NCBI GenBank assembly: GCA_018389105.1
Contig: JACATO010000095.1
Coordinates: forward strand, 2,415,501 to 2,479,500
Length of the DNA stretch: 64,000 bases
Source: Nautilus pompilius
Lineage: Eukaryota; Mollusca; Cephalopoda; Nautilida; Nautilidae
Reading direction: 5' to 3'
Position numbers and translations under genes: made by a program
The notes under the pieces: generated by a model
What the model was told of the DNA's origin: nothing
Seen by the model: the letters and a program-made list of their open reading frames with translations, nothing else
The model's database searches: none
Part shown: piece after piece, positions 28,536 to 41,460 of the stretch
Layout of the letters: each line of letters begins with the position of its first letter
Numbering within the stretch: position 1 is the stretch's first letter

Positions 28536-30315
28536 GTATGCACTTATTCTAGTACAGGGATCAAAATGATACTAACTGCTCAAGGATACTGCTAATTATA
28601 TTTAAAAGTACTGAGAAGGCAGTAGTCAACATAAGGAACAAATAAACAAATTAAAAAAAGACATTCAAACCTAGGATATTTCAAACATTACCTATGTTCC
28701 TTTTCAACTGAAAAAAAGCAAACTTTAGTATAACAATAACAAAACAAAAAGTGTTGCAACACGCTATAGAAATACCAATTAATATAGTAAACTGAGGAAA
28801 AGTTATGCAGATAATTAGAAGAGCAGACGAAGAAAAATAAAGGAGCTAAAGAAATTTTGTCATTAACAACAGGTTCAAAACATTTGATATATAGAGATTC
28901 TATGACTTATAACAAAATCAGTAGATCTGGCCAGAATTTTTATGCCAATCAATGAAAATTTGTGACCAAGATTGGTTCCAAATGGTTTAAAAGAGCACAA
29001 CTATTTCTTCCTGTTATGCATTAGATAGTCTTGCTGATGTATATGGCCTCACAGGGCTGACATTGAATGGAATAGACAACATCAGGTATTGAAATTATGT
29101 CTTTAAAAGGAAATAAAGACCAAATTATATTCACAATTAGTGAAAATTTGTAAAATCAAAAGTAGGAAAAAATGTTAATGCTTTATCAGCTATCTTTTTA
29201 GTTGTATTATATAGAAACCAGGATAAGTGGTGATCAGATAAACCATTTTAGGTACACCTTGTACAGAAATTTTAGGTCTGCAGTTTTTATAGAACTTGGA
29301 TACAGGACTAAATTAAAAATGGAAAATCCATTCTTGTCTTAACATTTTAGTAATAAATTCAACCTCAGAGTGAAAATATGTGAGGAGTGGATCTTGTAGG
29401 CTATAAATATAAACACATTCAAAATTGATTTTACAGAGCAATAAAAGTGCTTCTCTTCACAGTTAACACAATAGTTGTAATTTTTCTAAAAATGGAAATA
29501 TTCACACTATGCCATATGAAAGTAGCATTGGGAAAAGTAAAGTTGACCATCCTCTAAGTTTAAAGTAAAGGTTAAATTAGGATGTTGTGAATTTAATTAG
29601 TCTCCACATATCTACAATAGAGATAAAGGGGCTGGTTAAAATTAAATTTCTCAATAGAAGAAAGAAAAATGCTGGCTAAAATGGGACTCAAAGGAGAATC
29701 ATTGGCAACCCTATCTAGTTGGATATACAACTTGCTATTGAATAAAAAACAAACTGGTATTTTTTGCTCTTTAATCAATTTTTTAAATTTCAAAATGAAA
29801 TGATGTGCAACTTTGATGTTAAATCTTTTACCATGGTTTTATTGCAGTGTACTACAAATTTATGTATTGAAAAATTTACCACATTGTTTACCAAGGTGGT
29901 ATTACATAAATTACTCTAGCTTACATATTAAACATAAAATTCATGAGCATATTTTTCCTGAGAGAATTTATTAAGTTAAGCATTTTAAAATTATTTAAAA
30001 AAAACAATGTATAAATATGCACAAAGTAGTATGTGTGGCAGAAGTAAAATGTTAAACAAATAATAAAACAGATGTTCTATTTCAACTTCAACAAACAAAT
30101 GTAAATAGTGATTTTATATTGGTATTATTGGGAAAATACATATTGTAGAAAGTGTTAAAACAAGGGTACAAACAAATAGTTACTTGCCTCTATAATATGG
30201 GAAAATGTTTTTGCAACTATTTTATTGAGTTTTTTAAAATTAGAACTGCATTTTAAGGAAAGATATTAAAAAAAAATCTTATTAGATGATGACTGACTTC
30301 ATTTATTTGTTTCAG
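28536..30315 (+). other. CaMKII intron (1.8 kb)
   Basis: The intron starts GTATGCAC and ends TTTGTTTCAG. About 1 kb of it (28840-29880) is a Penelope-like relic on the minus strand. The remainder (28536-28839, 29881-30315) is AT-rich without recognisable content. Confidence 0.9.
28840..29880 (-). pseudogene. Penelope-like retroelement relic (RT and GIY-YIG)
   Basis: On the minus strand, 29793-29593 encodes reverse-transcriptase fingers/palm sequence typical of Penelope-like elements: LYIQLDRVANDSPLSPILAS (canonical GVAMGSPLSPxLAN), then IFLSSIEK and CRYVETN, where the catalytic YVDD has decayed to YVET. About 500 bp further on, 29090-29020 encodes IPDVVYSIQCQPCEAIYISK, the GIY-YIG-type endonuclease region (family VVYxIxCxxC...YIGxT), and 28960-28850 gives NSCALLNHLEP and IESLYIKCFEP from the end of that domain. 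A stop directly after the GIY-YIG start and frame changes show it is inactive. The RT-then-GIY-YIG order matches endonuclease-bearing Penelope elements. Confidence 0.78.
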
Positions 30316-30399
30316 CAACGAGAACGTGTAGCATCTGTTGTTCATAGACAGGAGACTGTAGACTGCCTGAAGAAGTTCAATGCCAGAAGAAAGCTTAAG
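30316..30399 (+). CDS. CaMKII: CaMKII exon: autoinhibitory segment with Thr286, calmodulin-binding start
   Basis: This 84-nt, phase-0 exon encodes 28 residues, [20 protein letters not shown] then FNARRKLK, which number Gln273 to Lys300 exactly as in the mammalian alpha isoform. It contains the RQETVD site whose Thr286 is autophosphorylated between subunits to give calcium-independent activity, and the first half of the calmodulin-binding helix (FNARRKLK, from Phe293). Positions 280-281 are Val-Val, where vertebrate isoforms have Met-Met or Cys-Met next to Thr286, so the methionine oxidation site of vertebrates is absent. The acceptor is TTGTTTCAG/CAA and the donor AAG/GTAAGA. Confidence 0.98.
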
Positions 30400-32198
30400 G
30401 TAAGAGTAAGAACATAATATGATAATTACTATTATTTTCATTTTATTGACTCTCTTTTATACATGCTAATTCAATCAACAGTTGTCTTGTTTTTTTTGTA
30501 ACTATATTTTGAAATTTCAAAGTATTTTTAGACAATGAATTTAAGCAAAACAAATGTTACAGTTATGAAAGGAAACAAAACCAATTTTATTATATTCACT
30601 AAGTTTGTTTTGTTTTTTTTTGCCAAAAATTTTTATTGTTTTTTTATTGTGTGTTGAAATTCCTGAAGTCTCTCGTATATCGTTTCTATCTACTTTTGGT
30701 TATTATACCACGTAACACACATCTGCCCTATATAAAATAATATAAAAGCATGTAATATTAATTTAATATTTGTGCCATAGACATACAAAATATTCATTCA
30801 GCTTTACGATACCAAATCTGATTTTTAGAGGTTTAATGTTATTTGAAATAAAGACCCTTCCTCCACTTAAATGAATGCTAGGCTTTGTTCCTGAAAATGT
30901 AGAAATATGGAATGCTGATGAAAATTTAAAAATTTTGCTGAAAGTAGGTTCACTGCTTTCTTCCAGGTGGTTAGAACTTCATTATTTAGTTGTTGAAGAA
31001 CTATGGTGTTTTCATACAGTATCTCCTGTTGCTCACTCTCTGGCTTGTGGTGGTGATTTTATGTTTCATTGATCGTGGTGATACATGAGAGAGAAGAGAT
31101 TTATTCTAATCAATAAGTTGAAACAAATGCAAAGACATTTTGCTTTAGGGACTCCTGTTATTATTTTCAGAACCAAGTAGGGGGCCACATTATTTGAAAT
31201 CCAACTTTTGGATTATTAAGTGGGCAGGCATTTCTTTAGTTACTCTTGCTGCCACGATGCTCTTGATTTCCATTTATTCACTCACTCATAAAACCTATCA
31301 ATATAAGGGGCAACATTGATCTGTGACTGGGTTTGTTTCAGTCTTTTATAGATCCTGCATCATTTCATATTTAACATTATCACAACTTTATTCTTCATTA
31401 AGAGTCACTTGTATTGACATCAAGACAAAAACAACAAATAATTGTGTGTAAAAAATAAGAAAATATCATCAGTGAATCTGAGTTGGGGCTACTGTTCCCA
31501 TTGGTAATTTAAGTGTTATTGATAACTTTTAGATGTAATAAACTTGTTTGTAACTGTATCATTCACTTCTAGCTTTGTGTTTACAAAGTCCTGGAATGGA
31601 GTTAGCTTATCAAGGTCAGCTTTTCTGCCTAGACATATTACCAACTATCAAATTTAGTTTGAAAGAAAGTTGCTTTCATCAAAAGAACTATCTAAAATAA
31701 TCCACAGTCAAACCCTCCCTCCTCAACCAACAGACAGATGCTTTGGTTAAAATGGTGCATTGTTGACTAGTTGGTATTCCAGTTCTTAACTAGCTAGAAG
31801 TACTCCCCTCATTTTCAGGGCAAGGAATTTACTACAACAGTTGACACTTGTCTGAAGTCTTCTGTTTTGTAGTTAGAAGAAGCCAAAGTAAATGCTTATG
31901 GAAGGGGGCAGTTCAAGAAGAACAAAAGAGCAACATAGAATTGGTTTGAAACTCAAATTACCAGGAATTGAATCTGGCTATTGCTGTGTTGAATGAACTC
32001 ACTGTCACCTTTCACTATCCTGTTCTTCATGTAAGCTGTTATGCCTAATGGACTAATTGCACTATCCAGAAGAAAAATTTATATATAAAAAAAAAAAAAA
32101 ATGGCTGAGTGGCCAAATAATTAAGACTGATGATTCAAGTTTACACACATGCATGCACATACAAATATACAAACTATAATACTTGTTCATATTATATA

Positions 32199-33371
32199 CA
32201 TGGCTGGTTACTTTATTATAACTTATGCTTAATATTGGGTTGGACCACCTTTTGCCAAAATAACAGCCATGACTCATTGTGGCATAGAATCCACAGGTAC
32301 TTGAAGGTGAGCTGAGAGAGATTCTGCATTCAGTCATCAATATTGTACAGAGGATATGGAGCAAGGTAGACAAAGAATCTTGATGGCTAATGCATCTTTC
32401 AAATGTGTTCCCACTGATGCTCAATTGGATTGAGATCCAGGGATTGTGCTAGTCATGGGAGATGCCTGAAATCTCTGTCATGTTCCTCAAATCATAATAC
32501 ACAATGTGGGCATGGTGACTAGGAACATTGTGATCTTGGAAGTAACCATTTCCATCAGTGTACATATGAAACATTATTAGGTGCATTTGATTGGAAATGA
32601 TGCTGAGGTAAGTATTGGCATTCATTCTGTCTTCTAAAGGGGTCAAGGGGCCTGGACAGTTGGGACCTTACAAGAGGGGTCAAATGATTTGTGTGACTGA
32701 CCTCAAGTCTCTCTTCTCCCATCTGGGCAAAAAAGGTAAGGTACCATTTGTCAGATCACATCACTTTTCACCAGTACTTAGTTTAATGTCTGCTCTCCTT
32801 TCACTACATGAGCCATTTTTTCATGTTGGTAACTCTGATCAGTAGTTTACACATTTGTCTTCTACTGCCTTGGTCCATTCATTGCACTGTTATTTGTATG
32901 GTACCACTGGAAATGATTGTGGATTATCTGGCATTGAAAGTCTGTCATTTTGTCTATTGTTTGATAACAGTTAGGCTTTACTATTCTGTCTAACTGCCTT
33001 TCTCTTATTTTTTGTCATTACATATTTGTGGGCACAGCTACCCATCAAGCAGACACTTTTTTCACCTTTTGCCATTGGTGATAAACTTGAATAACCATTG
33101 TCTTGGAGCAAACTACCAACAAAATTGTTTTGGTCACTGTGGCACCTGCTGGACCTGCACCCACTATCACTCTTCTTTTGAATGCTTTACTATCTTTGCC
33201 TTTTTCTATATCTGTTAGACTGACTGCAAATTTGCTCATCCAAGATGTTAGTATTGCTGAAGGAATCTCTTGTCACATCATTTGATCAGCCTAATTTGCA
33301 GCTGCAACCACAGGCTAGGTCAGGCTCAAGTCTGAAAGGGTAAATACGTTCTAATAAAATGACCAGCCAGA
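32199..33371 (-). mobile_element. Tc1-like transposon relic, copy 2 (pair of 12579-13607)
   Basis: Inverted repeats are still readable: TGGCTGGTTACTTTATTATA near the left end, and TTCTAATAAAATGACCAGCC near the right as its near-complement. TA flanks both sides, giving 1173 bp. The minus strand encodes decayed DDE transposase pieces (PLEDRMNANTYLSIISNQ, DGNGYFQDHNVPSHHAHIV) with frameshifts, matching the copy at 12.6 kb. Both copies have QDHN where Tc1 transposases usually have QDN, so that His falls at the catalytic Asp. It lies in the same orientation as copy 1, with CaMKII exons 14624-30399 between them. Confidence 0.85.
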
Positions 33372-34714
33372 TATATATGCCCTCAATTTTCTTTTTAATC
33401 CTTTAATAAAAATATAATTTAAAATTTTACAAAGAGATTTGATAACATGATACCACTACATGCGCAAAAGCAAATCTATGAACAGTGGACAATAAATGAA
33501 TTTAAGATGACATTTGTGACAGAAACTTTATTTAAACACTGAATAAATCAATAATGTGATAAAACAGTAAATGTAAATATAGTAATTAATACATTTTTAT
33601 TGATAATTTTTCATTTTAACATTTAATTTTAATTTAGTATAGTTCAAAAGCAATAGGATTAGGTTTGCTGACAATTAGTTGCCCCCCCCTCAATTTTTTC
33701 TTTTATGATATATATATTCATTTCTTATGCTAATGATTTTTTATAGCAATTAATTGCAACAACACCAATTCAAAGACAACAGAATAATTGCAATCTTCTC
33801 TCTCCAGACCTTAGGACAAAATACCGTGTAGGGGAGATAATTGCAGTTGGCATTTTTATCATCTCTGTGACGCATCAGTGGAAAAGAGTGAGGGTGATGC
33901 ATATGCTAAAAAATAAATGTTAGGATTTTCATATGATTTTTAAAAAATCTTTAGTGTTATTTTTTTAAACATATTTGAAAATAAAAATGACAAATGTGCA
34001 CAAAGTTTATAGTCTTACATTAAAAAGAAAATTATTTTCGTGATTCTCTCAGAAGACACACCAATTTTATGTGCATGTTTCATATCATGGCATTTATGCA
34101 CAATACATAAAAAATAATTACCTTTTCAGATAAGAAAAAAAATATTTTAAGTAATTCAACATTCTCACTGGCTGCCTTCAAGAAAGGACTCCTGTTTGCT
34201 TTTAAAACTTAAGAAAAAAAGCTAATTAAATCTGAATATCTGTTGAGAAATTTTAGATTTATGTTTTTTGTTATTTTACATAATATATTATAAAAGGATC
34301 AAGCATGTTGTGAGTGTTTTCTGTTCATTTAATTTATTTTTCTTTGTATCATTTTGGTACATTGTTAGTTATTAGTTATGCTTTTTATATTATTTGTGTT
34401 AATGATTTTCCTGTTTACCATTTTAAATTTGCTGTTATATCAAAATACTTCATTTCATTGAAAGATTTATTATTATAGCTTTTACATTATGACAGTTAAA
34501 TATGTAACTCAACTGACAATTGACCACCTTTGGTAGTTGTTGACAGAATTCTGACATTTTCACATTACGTTCACAGAGACAATAAGAATCTTTTGGACTC
34601 CTCTTATGTGATTTATTACTTTTAAGAATCTAATAACAAGAATGTTTTGTGGTGTTTAATTTTCATATGCTAAAAAGTCCATTGTACATGTTGGCCTTGA
34701 AGTTAGATAAAACT

Positions 34715-34729
34715 AGAGAGAGAGAGAGA
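34715..34729. repeat. (AG)n simple repeat
   Basis: A short run of AG dinucleotides in the 11-kb intron, probably polymorphic. Confidence 0.75.
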
Positions 34730-37238
34730 AAACAAAATCCCTTATATCTTTATAACTACTACTAGGTGTTTGTTTTTTAAATTTTGAATGTAATTTAATT
34801 TCTCTCTTTTAAACTATTTCTAGTAATCAAAACGTTTGCATCTATTCCTCTTTAAAGCAGACAATTGATTTTTTTTCTTCCATTTTCTGAATTTGGGACA
34901 TCGATGCCTACTGTGTTTTATCCGTTCCATAAAAAACACTCATGCCATAAAATAAACATGGTGTTTGCATTGCTAGAAAACTATATCTATTGTATAATGA
35001 CTTGTTTTACTAAGCTATATTACCATTGATTAATTTAAACTATTAACTCAAGCAAAATAAAAGAATGTAAAATACAGATTTAGTGTATGTTGAAATAAGT
35101 CTGTTTATATGTTCCATTTGTAGTTTGCGTGTGTGTTTATTTTTTAAAATCTGAATTACGAGCTTAATCTATGTGGGCTAGGATAAATATATTGTTGAAC
35201 ATTTGATCAACAACTTGTCCAACCATCCACATTAATGAGTTTTATCTATATTTCTGCCTATGAAACAATTAGATATGGAAAATAAAGCAATTGGAACAGA
35301 TTTTTTTTTAATTTGTAAGTATGTGGATAAGCTGCTGCACACTATAATCAAATCCCATCTGGGATACAGGGTTTAAAAGTACTGATTTCATATTAGTATA
35401 GGCTCCAACATTAGTGTCAGCTGATTATCGGTGCTGCAATAAACAGCTAATTCACTTGTGTATTTGCAGCAGTTTTCCAAGTTTTATGTTTTAGAAAGAA
35501 TTGTTAAAAAAGAAAAAAAACTACTATATACATACCAATGTGTCTGCATGTGTGTATGTATATATGTAAAAGCATTAAGCATTATAGGGATATTGTGATA
35601 TAAATTGTATAAATTTATTGCGGATAAAGCATTTGACATATAGAAGATCAGGAGAAAGAAATTGAGTGTGTTGAAGATTTACTCAAGCATTAGACATGTG
35701 CAGACTGAAATTAGTGATGTAATATGACTTGGTGCATTGTAGAACTCAGTGTATATTGTTTAGTGCTTTATAGAACTTAAATGTGTGTACTTAACATGTT
35801 AGTAGTACTGTTTCATTTATCAGACCTTTGTATTGATGTATGGTATAATTATAAGTTTTCAGAATAGTTACCACTGGTAATAAATGGTTTGGTGTATGGG
35901 CGGTGGTGGTCCCAACAATCATTAGAACTGAAAGTGATGATATATTTGATATAAGAGTTGCAAGAGCAATTTAGTCATGTACTTGTTTTGTGTACACACT
36001 GTCTCTCACAAATAGTGTAATGGTATGTAATTTTCAAGACCATGGTAACTTGGCTCAGATGATATAGTTACCAGATTATTGAGTTACTGTTGCTAAAGTA
36101 GATTTTATGCAACACAGGAAAATTTGTAATTGACAGATTATGTATATTCACTTGAAAACTCATGTTCTCAAAACCATTTTGGGAAATTCAATTATATTTT
36201 GTTTTACCAGACATTATATCCAGCAAGTTGAATTAATTTTAACCAAATGCAAATTTTTTTATGTTGATAACAATATGCAAAATTTTCATTTACCAAATTC
36301 AAGGATTGCTTTCGGTTGCTTTATAATAGCATTTTAATTTCCTTATTATGAGACTAACTATCAGGTCTGTTTCACAAAAAAATAAAATATCTGGGAAAAT
36401 ACAGAATAACTTTGAAAAGTAGGGGGTTCTGAAAATTTTGTTGCATCATAAAAGTCAGAACCCTGCTGCCTGTTTTTCATTGCATATTCTCAGTTCTGCC
36501 TATTCTTTGTAAAGTGCCCTCCGTTTTAGCATCTTGCCCAGTTTATTTCAGCTAGAACACTGATAGTTATTAATTGATGAGAATTTATAAAGCTTGATGG
36601 TAGAAAGTACATTCTATGCTATCCACATACTATTTATCTGAGTACTTATTTGCACTTGAAATTGATTTATGAGATGTTGGTAGGTTTGTTTTCACTTAAG
36701 ATTTGATTGTCATTAATACTATATTAGATTCATCTTTGTAGGTAGTTATACTTCTGCTGCCATACCTATTCTTAGAAAGTTTTTTTTTACCTTTATCTGT
36801 ACAAGAAATACAGGATATAAGGGTCTGTCAGTCTCTCTATTGTCTATTTGTCTGTCTGCATGTTTTCCTGTAAATTTAATCTGCTGATATTTTTGTCAAG
36901 GCAGTACACCAACCATTCATTAATCTGCTCACTAATTAGACGTTTTCTTGGCAGTTGTATGCATGATTATATGGGTTTGTCTGTAGTAAAAAAAAAAGTA
37001 GATATACCCATATATTTCTGATTTAAATTACATATGGTTAATTTTTTAAATATCTGATAAACAGAAAACAGGCTTATGGCAATATTGTTTTACATTTAAG
37101 GTAAAAAGGATATAACTTTTCAAGTTTTTAGGTTAAAGTCACATGTCAAGAATCAGTAATTTGAAAAGTCTAAGCAAAGCCCAATGAATTTATCTTATAC
37201 AATTGGTCATGTTTCCATAGAAAAAAAAATGAAATCCT

Positions 37239-37281
37239 CCCCCCCCCCCCCCCACACACACACACATACACACACACACAA
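37239..37281. repeat. Poly-C / (CA)n microsatellite
   Basis: Fifteen C residues pass directly into CA dinucleotides broken once by a T. Tracts like this are error-prone in sequencing, so the exact length is uncertain. Confidence 0.9.
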
Positions 37282-40200
37282 ACCCTGTCAACCAACATCT
37301 TATCTGTCAGTGAAAGCTTCGTTATTATATTTGGTTTAGTTTCTTTAATGTATGTGGTGTGTTTATAAAATGATCATTTATTTTAGTAACCACGTACATT
37401 TTTAAAAAAAACTAAATGATATTGATCTAATAGGCCAGGGTTTTGGTACCAAGCATTGCCATTTCTGAATTTTGTAGGATCTGACACTTCAGTCTTCAGT
37501 AAAATTAGAAACTTCCTACTAGAACTGTTTTGCTATGGAAGGAAACCCATGACATCAACCTTGTTCAGAAGAACAAACAGAAACCATGTTATAGAAGGTT
37601 CACCACACCATATCTGTTCTCAACAACTGTCAGCCATTCAGGCTATCATGCTATGCACTTGGCCATCTGCTTCCCTAATGTCTTCCTTTAGAATACAGAA
37701 AAAGGAAATTATGAATGGTACATTCTAGCAGTTTGGAGAATTTTCTGTTGCACTTGTTTCATTATGTTGCATACATGTCAGATCTGGTATCACTTATGTT
37801 ACATGGGTTCCAACTTTTTTCTTGACCTAAAAATTATTTTCAGGTATTTATATTTATGTGTAAGAATTTGGTGGTAGTAGGTAGGCAATACATTCTTTCT
37901 CTTACTAGTGCTAAATTGTGTGAAAAATACACAATCATTTTTTTCTTCATTAACTTTTAAATCCATCTTAGATGTGTTTAGCTGTATATAAATTTAGTGA
38001 TTTGGATAATCAAGAAAAAGTCATTTCACTCACAGAATCTCTTGATATACATAGACTACATTTAACGATTAATGTTGACCTTCATCTTTCTGACATAATT
38101 CTGTTAGAGGTTCTTTCTTAAAAGGTACTGTACAGACTGCATGTTTCCACTGTTAGAATGATTAGCTTTACTATAGAAAAATTCCTTAGTTCTACCATTA
38201 TGACTGTTTTCTTAGGCATTTTGTGATCATACTATTGATGCAAGAGAAGTGTTGACTTCTCAGTTTTTCTCCAAAGTGCATGACATGATTCTGTGAGAAA
38301 ATCATACACTATTTTGACTATGCAAGCCATTGTGTAGATCTTTTCACCACCACAGACTTGTGACCTTTACACCAGCAGTCTAATTTATTTGGGTTCAAAA
38401 TAAAACTTTTGCTGTTTTTAGCTAAAGTCAGTATTACAATATAAATGATGATAACTAAATTCTTTAATTGGCCAATTTAGGCAGTGTATGATCTTGTGGC
38501 AAAATAATGCTGCTGTTGAAACTTATAACATAGCAACCAAAGCTAACAGTCAAGACTCACTGACTACAGCAACTATTTGTGCTCCAGGCAGCTCTAGATA
38601 TTTCATAAACAATGAGAACTGCTGCATTCATACATACAAATCAGTGTATAATGAAAAAGATACTTTACATGTATTTTTAGAAATGCATCAATACAAATAC
38701 AATAGGTTTGATGATTAAAAGTGGGAGAAGAGTCTGTTAGTCGATCACATTTTTAGAAAACGTGTTTACTAAGCTTACTAGAAGACTTACAAAGGAATCT
38801 GACTTGGTTAGCCAATTGATAGATTTAATGTTGCAAGTTGTAGAAAAGAAAGCTTAGAATACAGGAAAAAACATTTTAAATTTAATTAGTTTATTTTCTT
38901 TTATCTCATAATGCATTTCAGTTAAATTGTGAATATTTAATTAGGATTTTGTTTTGCTACACTTTCTTCATACAAACATTCTGGTTTTTTCATGTTTGTT
39001 TATTCTATTGTCTTGTGAGTAAAATATTAAGGGAACTAAAGAAGACAAACAAGTAAGGGAAAAGTGAAACAGTTGTTTTTGTATTTTTTTTCCTAAAACT
39101 TTTGCAAATAATTCAATGAGTTGATGAGTAGTAATCTAATTCAAGTGAATGTGGCTGGCCAGGAGCCATATTGTTAGGGACAGATGATTAAACTGCTGTA
39201 ATCTCAGCTAAGTAACACAATCTGTGATGACACTTAATCTGATAAAGGATTTTGATCGATATGCTGAAACTGTGTGCAATAAAGAGCTGGTTTCAGCAAC
39301 ATCTCATTTTAGCAAAATATATAGAGACAGACTTTCTCATTCTATGCAACTATATACAATCAGCTCAATCTGCACTTGAGTTGTACTGATGATATTAGGA
39401 AATGGCAGCCATGCAACATTGGAAACTTTTGAAATAAGAAGCTTTTAATTCCATTGAATGAGAGCGAGAACAAGCACAAGCTTTAATTACAGAACTATAA
39501 AATTAACATGGATGGTGGCTACTAAAAAAAGAAAGATCCTGACTCACCAAAACTTTTATGCCTCGGGATTTGCATGAAATCATTACTTGAAAGCATACTA
39601 TCCTTTTTGTGGGCTAACTTCTCTCATTTGATTATTATTTTAATTTTAATAGTTATTTTCTTTTGAAAAAGAAAAATGCACTACAACATTGTTCTTTTGA
39701 TGACATTTTAATTTCCTTGGATTATCTTTTTTACTGGATTTAATTTAGTTAAGCAAAGAAATAGTCACTTTCTTTTTTCTTCTCTTTTTGTTGGTTTTAT
39801 TAATTATATCGAAAGTTTTGGTTGTTTCAGATTTTCTTTAGTTTAGTTCTCTTCCATTCTTTCATTACACTTTTTTTTTGTTGCAGCTTTTTCAGTGTAT
39901 TTTTTAACCAAAAACTTGATCTGGATTTGATAAAACTGTTACCAGTCTTTATTTCTTGTTTAAGTGATAACTTGCGTACCATGCAAAAGCACACTGATTT
40001 TAATGTAAAGCCCTTTTGTTTTGTGTTTTATTGTATTTTTAATACAGGACACTTTACTCAATTTTTTAAATAAACATATTTTTTGTACTATACATTTAAT
40101 TAACAAGTCATCTGTTATGTTTTGTTGTTTTATTTTTGTGTTTTCATAACCTAAAGAAATTAAATAGCCATAAACATTTCCTTCATAATTTTATCTTGTA

Positions 40201-41375
40201 GAGTGCTGGATACACTTTATACAAATAAAATAATAGAGAATATTCATTTTTTTGTTTCTTTAGATGATTCATGACTGAGATAAAAGTAATAAATGCACTG
40301 AATATGCATATATAATGTAAGTTGCTGATTGGAGTGCATAGCGACATGAATGTAAACCTAGTCTTTTTTCTCATCTTTTAGGAATGGGTAAAGTAGGCAA
40401 ATTTGTGATTCTGCATGCACTCCATCTTAATTTTTAAATATTAGGTTGAGATTTGTTTATTTCTTTACCATTTGATGATTTATTAATTTATGTATGATTA
40501 AATGTTGCTGTAAGATCTTGTCTATAATGATTTTAAAAATGTAAACAAAATCTAAATGTAAAATCTATATTATTGGCAATTTTCACTATTATAGTTTTGA
40601 GACATTCTCAAAATGTATGTTGGGCATCTTGTATTTTATTATTATTGTTTTTTCTCTGTGTGTGAAGGAGAGAGATTGGCAACATCTAACATTTTAACAA
40701 GTAGCAGTTTTGTTGTTTTCTAAATTTTGAATTCATTATCTTATATTAACTGTTTAACAAAATCCTGAACATTTATTAAGTAGTGTTTAACTTGATTATC
40801 AGCATTGGTCTCCTATGTAAATTGCAGTAATCTATACTAGCAAAATGAAAATGCATATTCATGAATATTAGTAAGATATTGTTTGTAATATTTCATTTGT
40901 TTGGTGAGATCCCTTCTATGCATAGACGCTTTATGGCTAAAATTCTGAACTTTATTTTGTAAGTACCTTCTGGCAGTTGTTTAGCATATTGTCTAATAAA
41001 GCTTCAAAAAATTTTGAACAGGTCTATCTGTCAGTCTGTCTGTCATAGTGAAATTTTCATGTATTATAAACTTTGCTGGATGCTATTTCATTGTTGAGGG
41101 ATTATTCGAAGCAAATACTGTTATCTTACATCAGAAGAAGCTAGACAGAACTTTTCAAAGCTTATGGCTTGTCATCAATCAAATCTAATAATTTTATTTT
41201 TACATTATTCAGAGATGTTTTCATTCTACAGAATAAAAAGATAGTAATGATAAATAAATATGACAGGATTTCACAGAATCCTTGATTAATTTCTTGTTGA
41301 AAATATTTAAATTAGTTGACAATCCCAATTCATTTTAACAAAGCTGTCAGGATATTTGAGCAATAGCTGATAATC

Positions 41376-41417
41376 ACTAACTAAATATTTTCTTTCTTTC
41401 TTTCTTTCTAAATATAG
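41376..41417 (+). promoter_or_regulatory. Branch-point-like site, TTTC-repeat polypyrimidine tract and acceptor of the 43-nt exon
   Basis: CACTAACTA at 41376-41384 fits the branch-point consensus (ideal TACTAAC) and is followed by a (TTTC)n tract at 41389-41409, then AAATATAG at the acceptor. The microsatellite thus serves as the polypyrimidine tract, so length changes in it could affect how well the very short downstream exon is used. The role is inferred from position. Confidence 0.7.
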
Positions 41418-41460
41418 GGTGCGATCCTGACTACCATGTTGGCTACAAGAAATTTTTCAA
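41418..41460 (+). CDS. CaMKII: CaMKII exon: calmodulin-binding helix end (Thr305/306), start of linker
   Basis: This 43-nt exon encodes GAILTTMLATRNFS (Gly301 to Ser314) plus one base. ILTTML carries Thr305 and Thr306, the inhibitory autophosphorylation sites in the calmodulin-binding helix, and RNFS is the invariant junction with the variable linker. Phase 0 in, phase 1 out: any linker exon joined here must start with two bases, which both downstream candidates do. The donor is TCA A/GTAAGT. The exon length equals that which I recall for vertebrate CAMK2 genes, where this is the splice hub for alternative linkers. Confidence 0.98.

Larger units (their letters stand above)
30400..41417 (+). 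other. CaMKII intron (11.0 kb)
   Basis: The intron starts GTAAGAGT and ends with the splice-site tract described at 41376-41417. The recognised element is a Tc1-like copy (32199-33371). Microsatellites lie at 34715-34729 (AG) and 37239-37281 (C then CA). The stretches 30860-31990, 37440-37740 and 38470-38720 are a little richer in GC than their surroundings and may be unrecognised old repeats; the open frames there (for example 90 residues at 37456-37728) match nothing I know. The rest is plain AT-rich intron. Confidence 0.88.

Noticed and set aside
28380-28595. 71-codon open frame starting with Met in the T-rich tract
   Set aside because: It only reads through the CaMKII exon 28413-28535 into the flanking introns; the splice sites define the true coding part.
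39200-39310. Possible Penelope 3' tail (CTGATAAAGGATTTTGATCGATATGC region with GAAACTGTGTGC)
   Set aside because: It faintly resembles the sequence found after some Penelope copies, but there is no coding remnant nearby, so the support is too weak.
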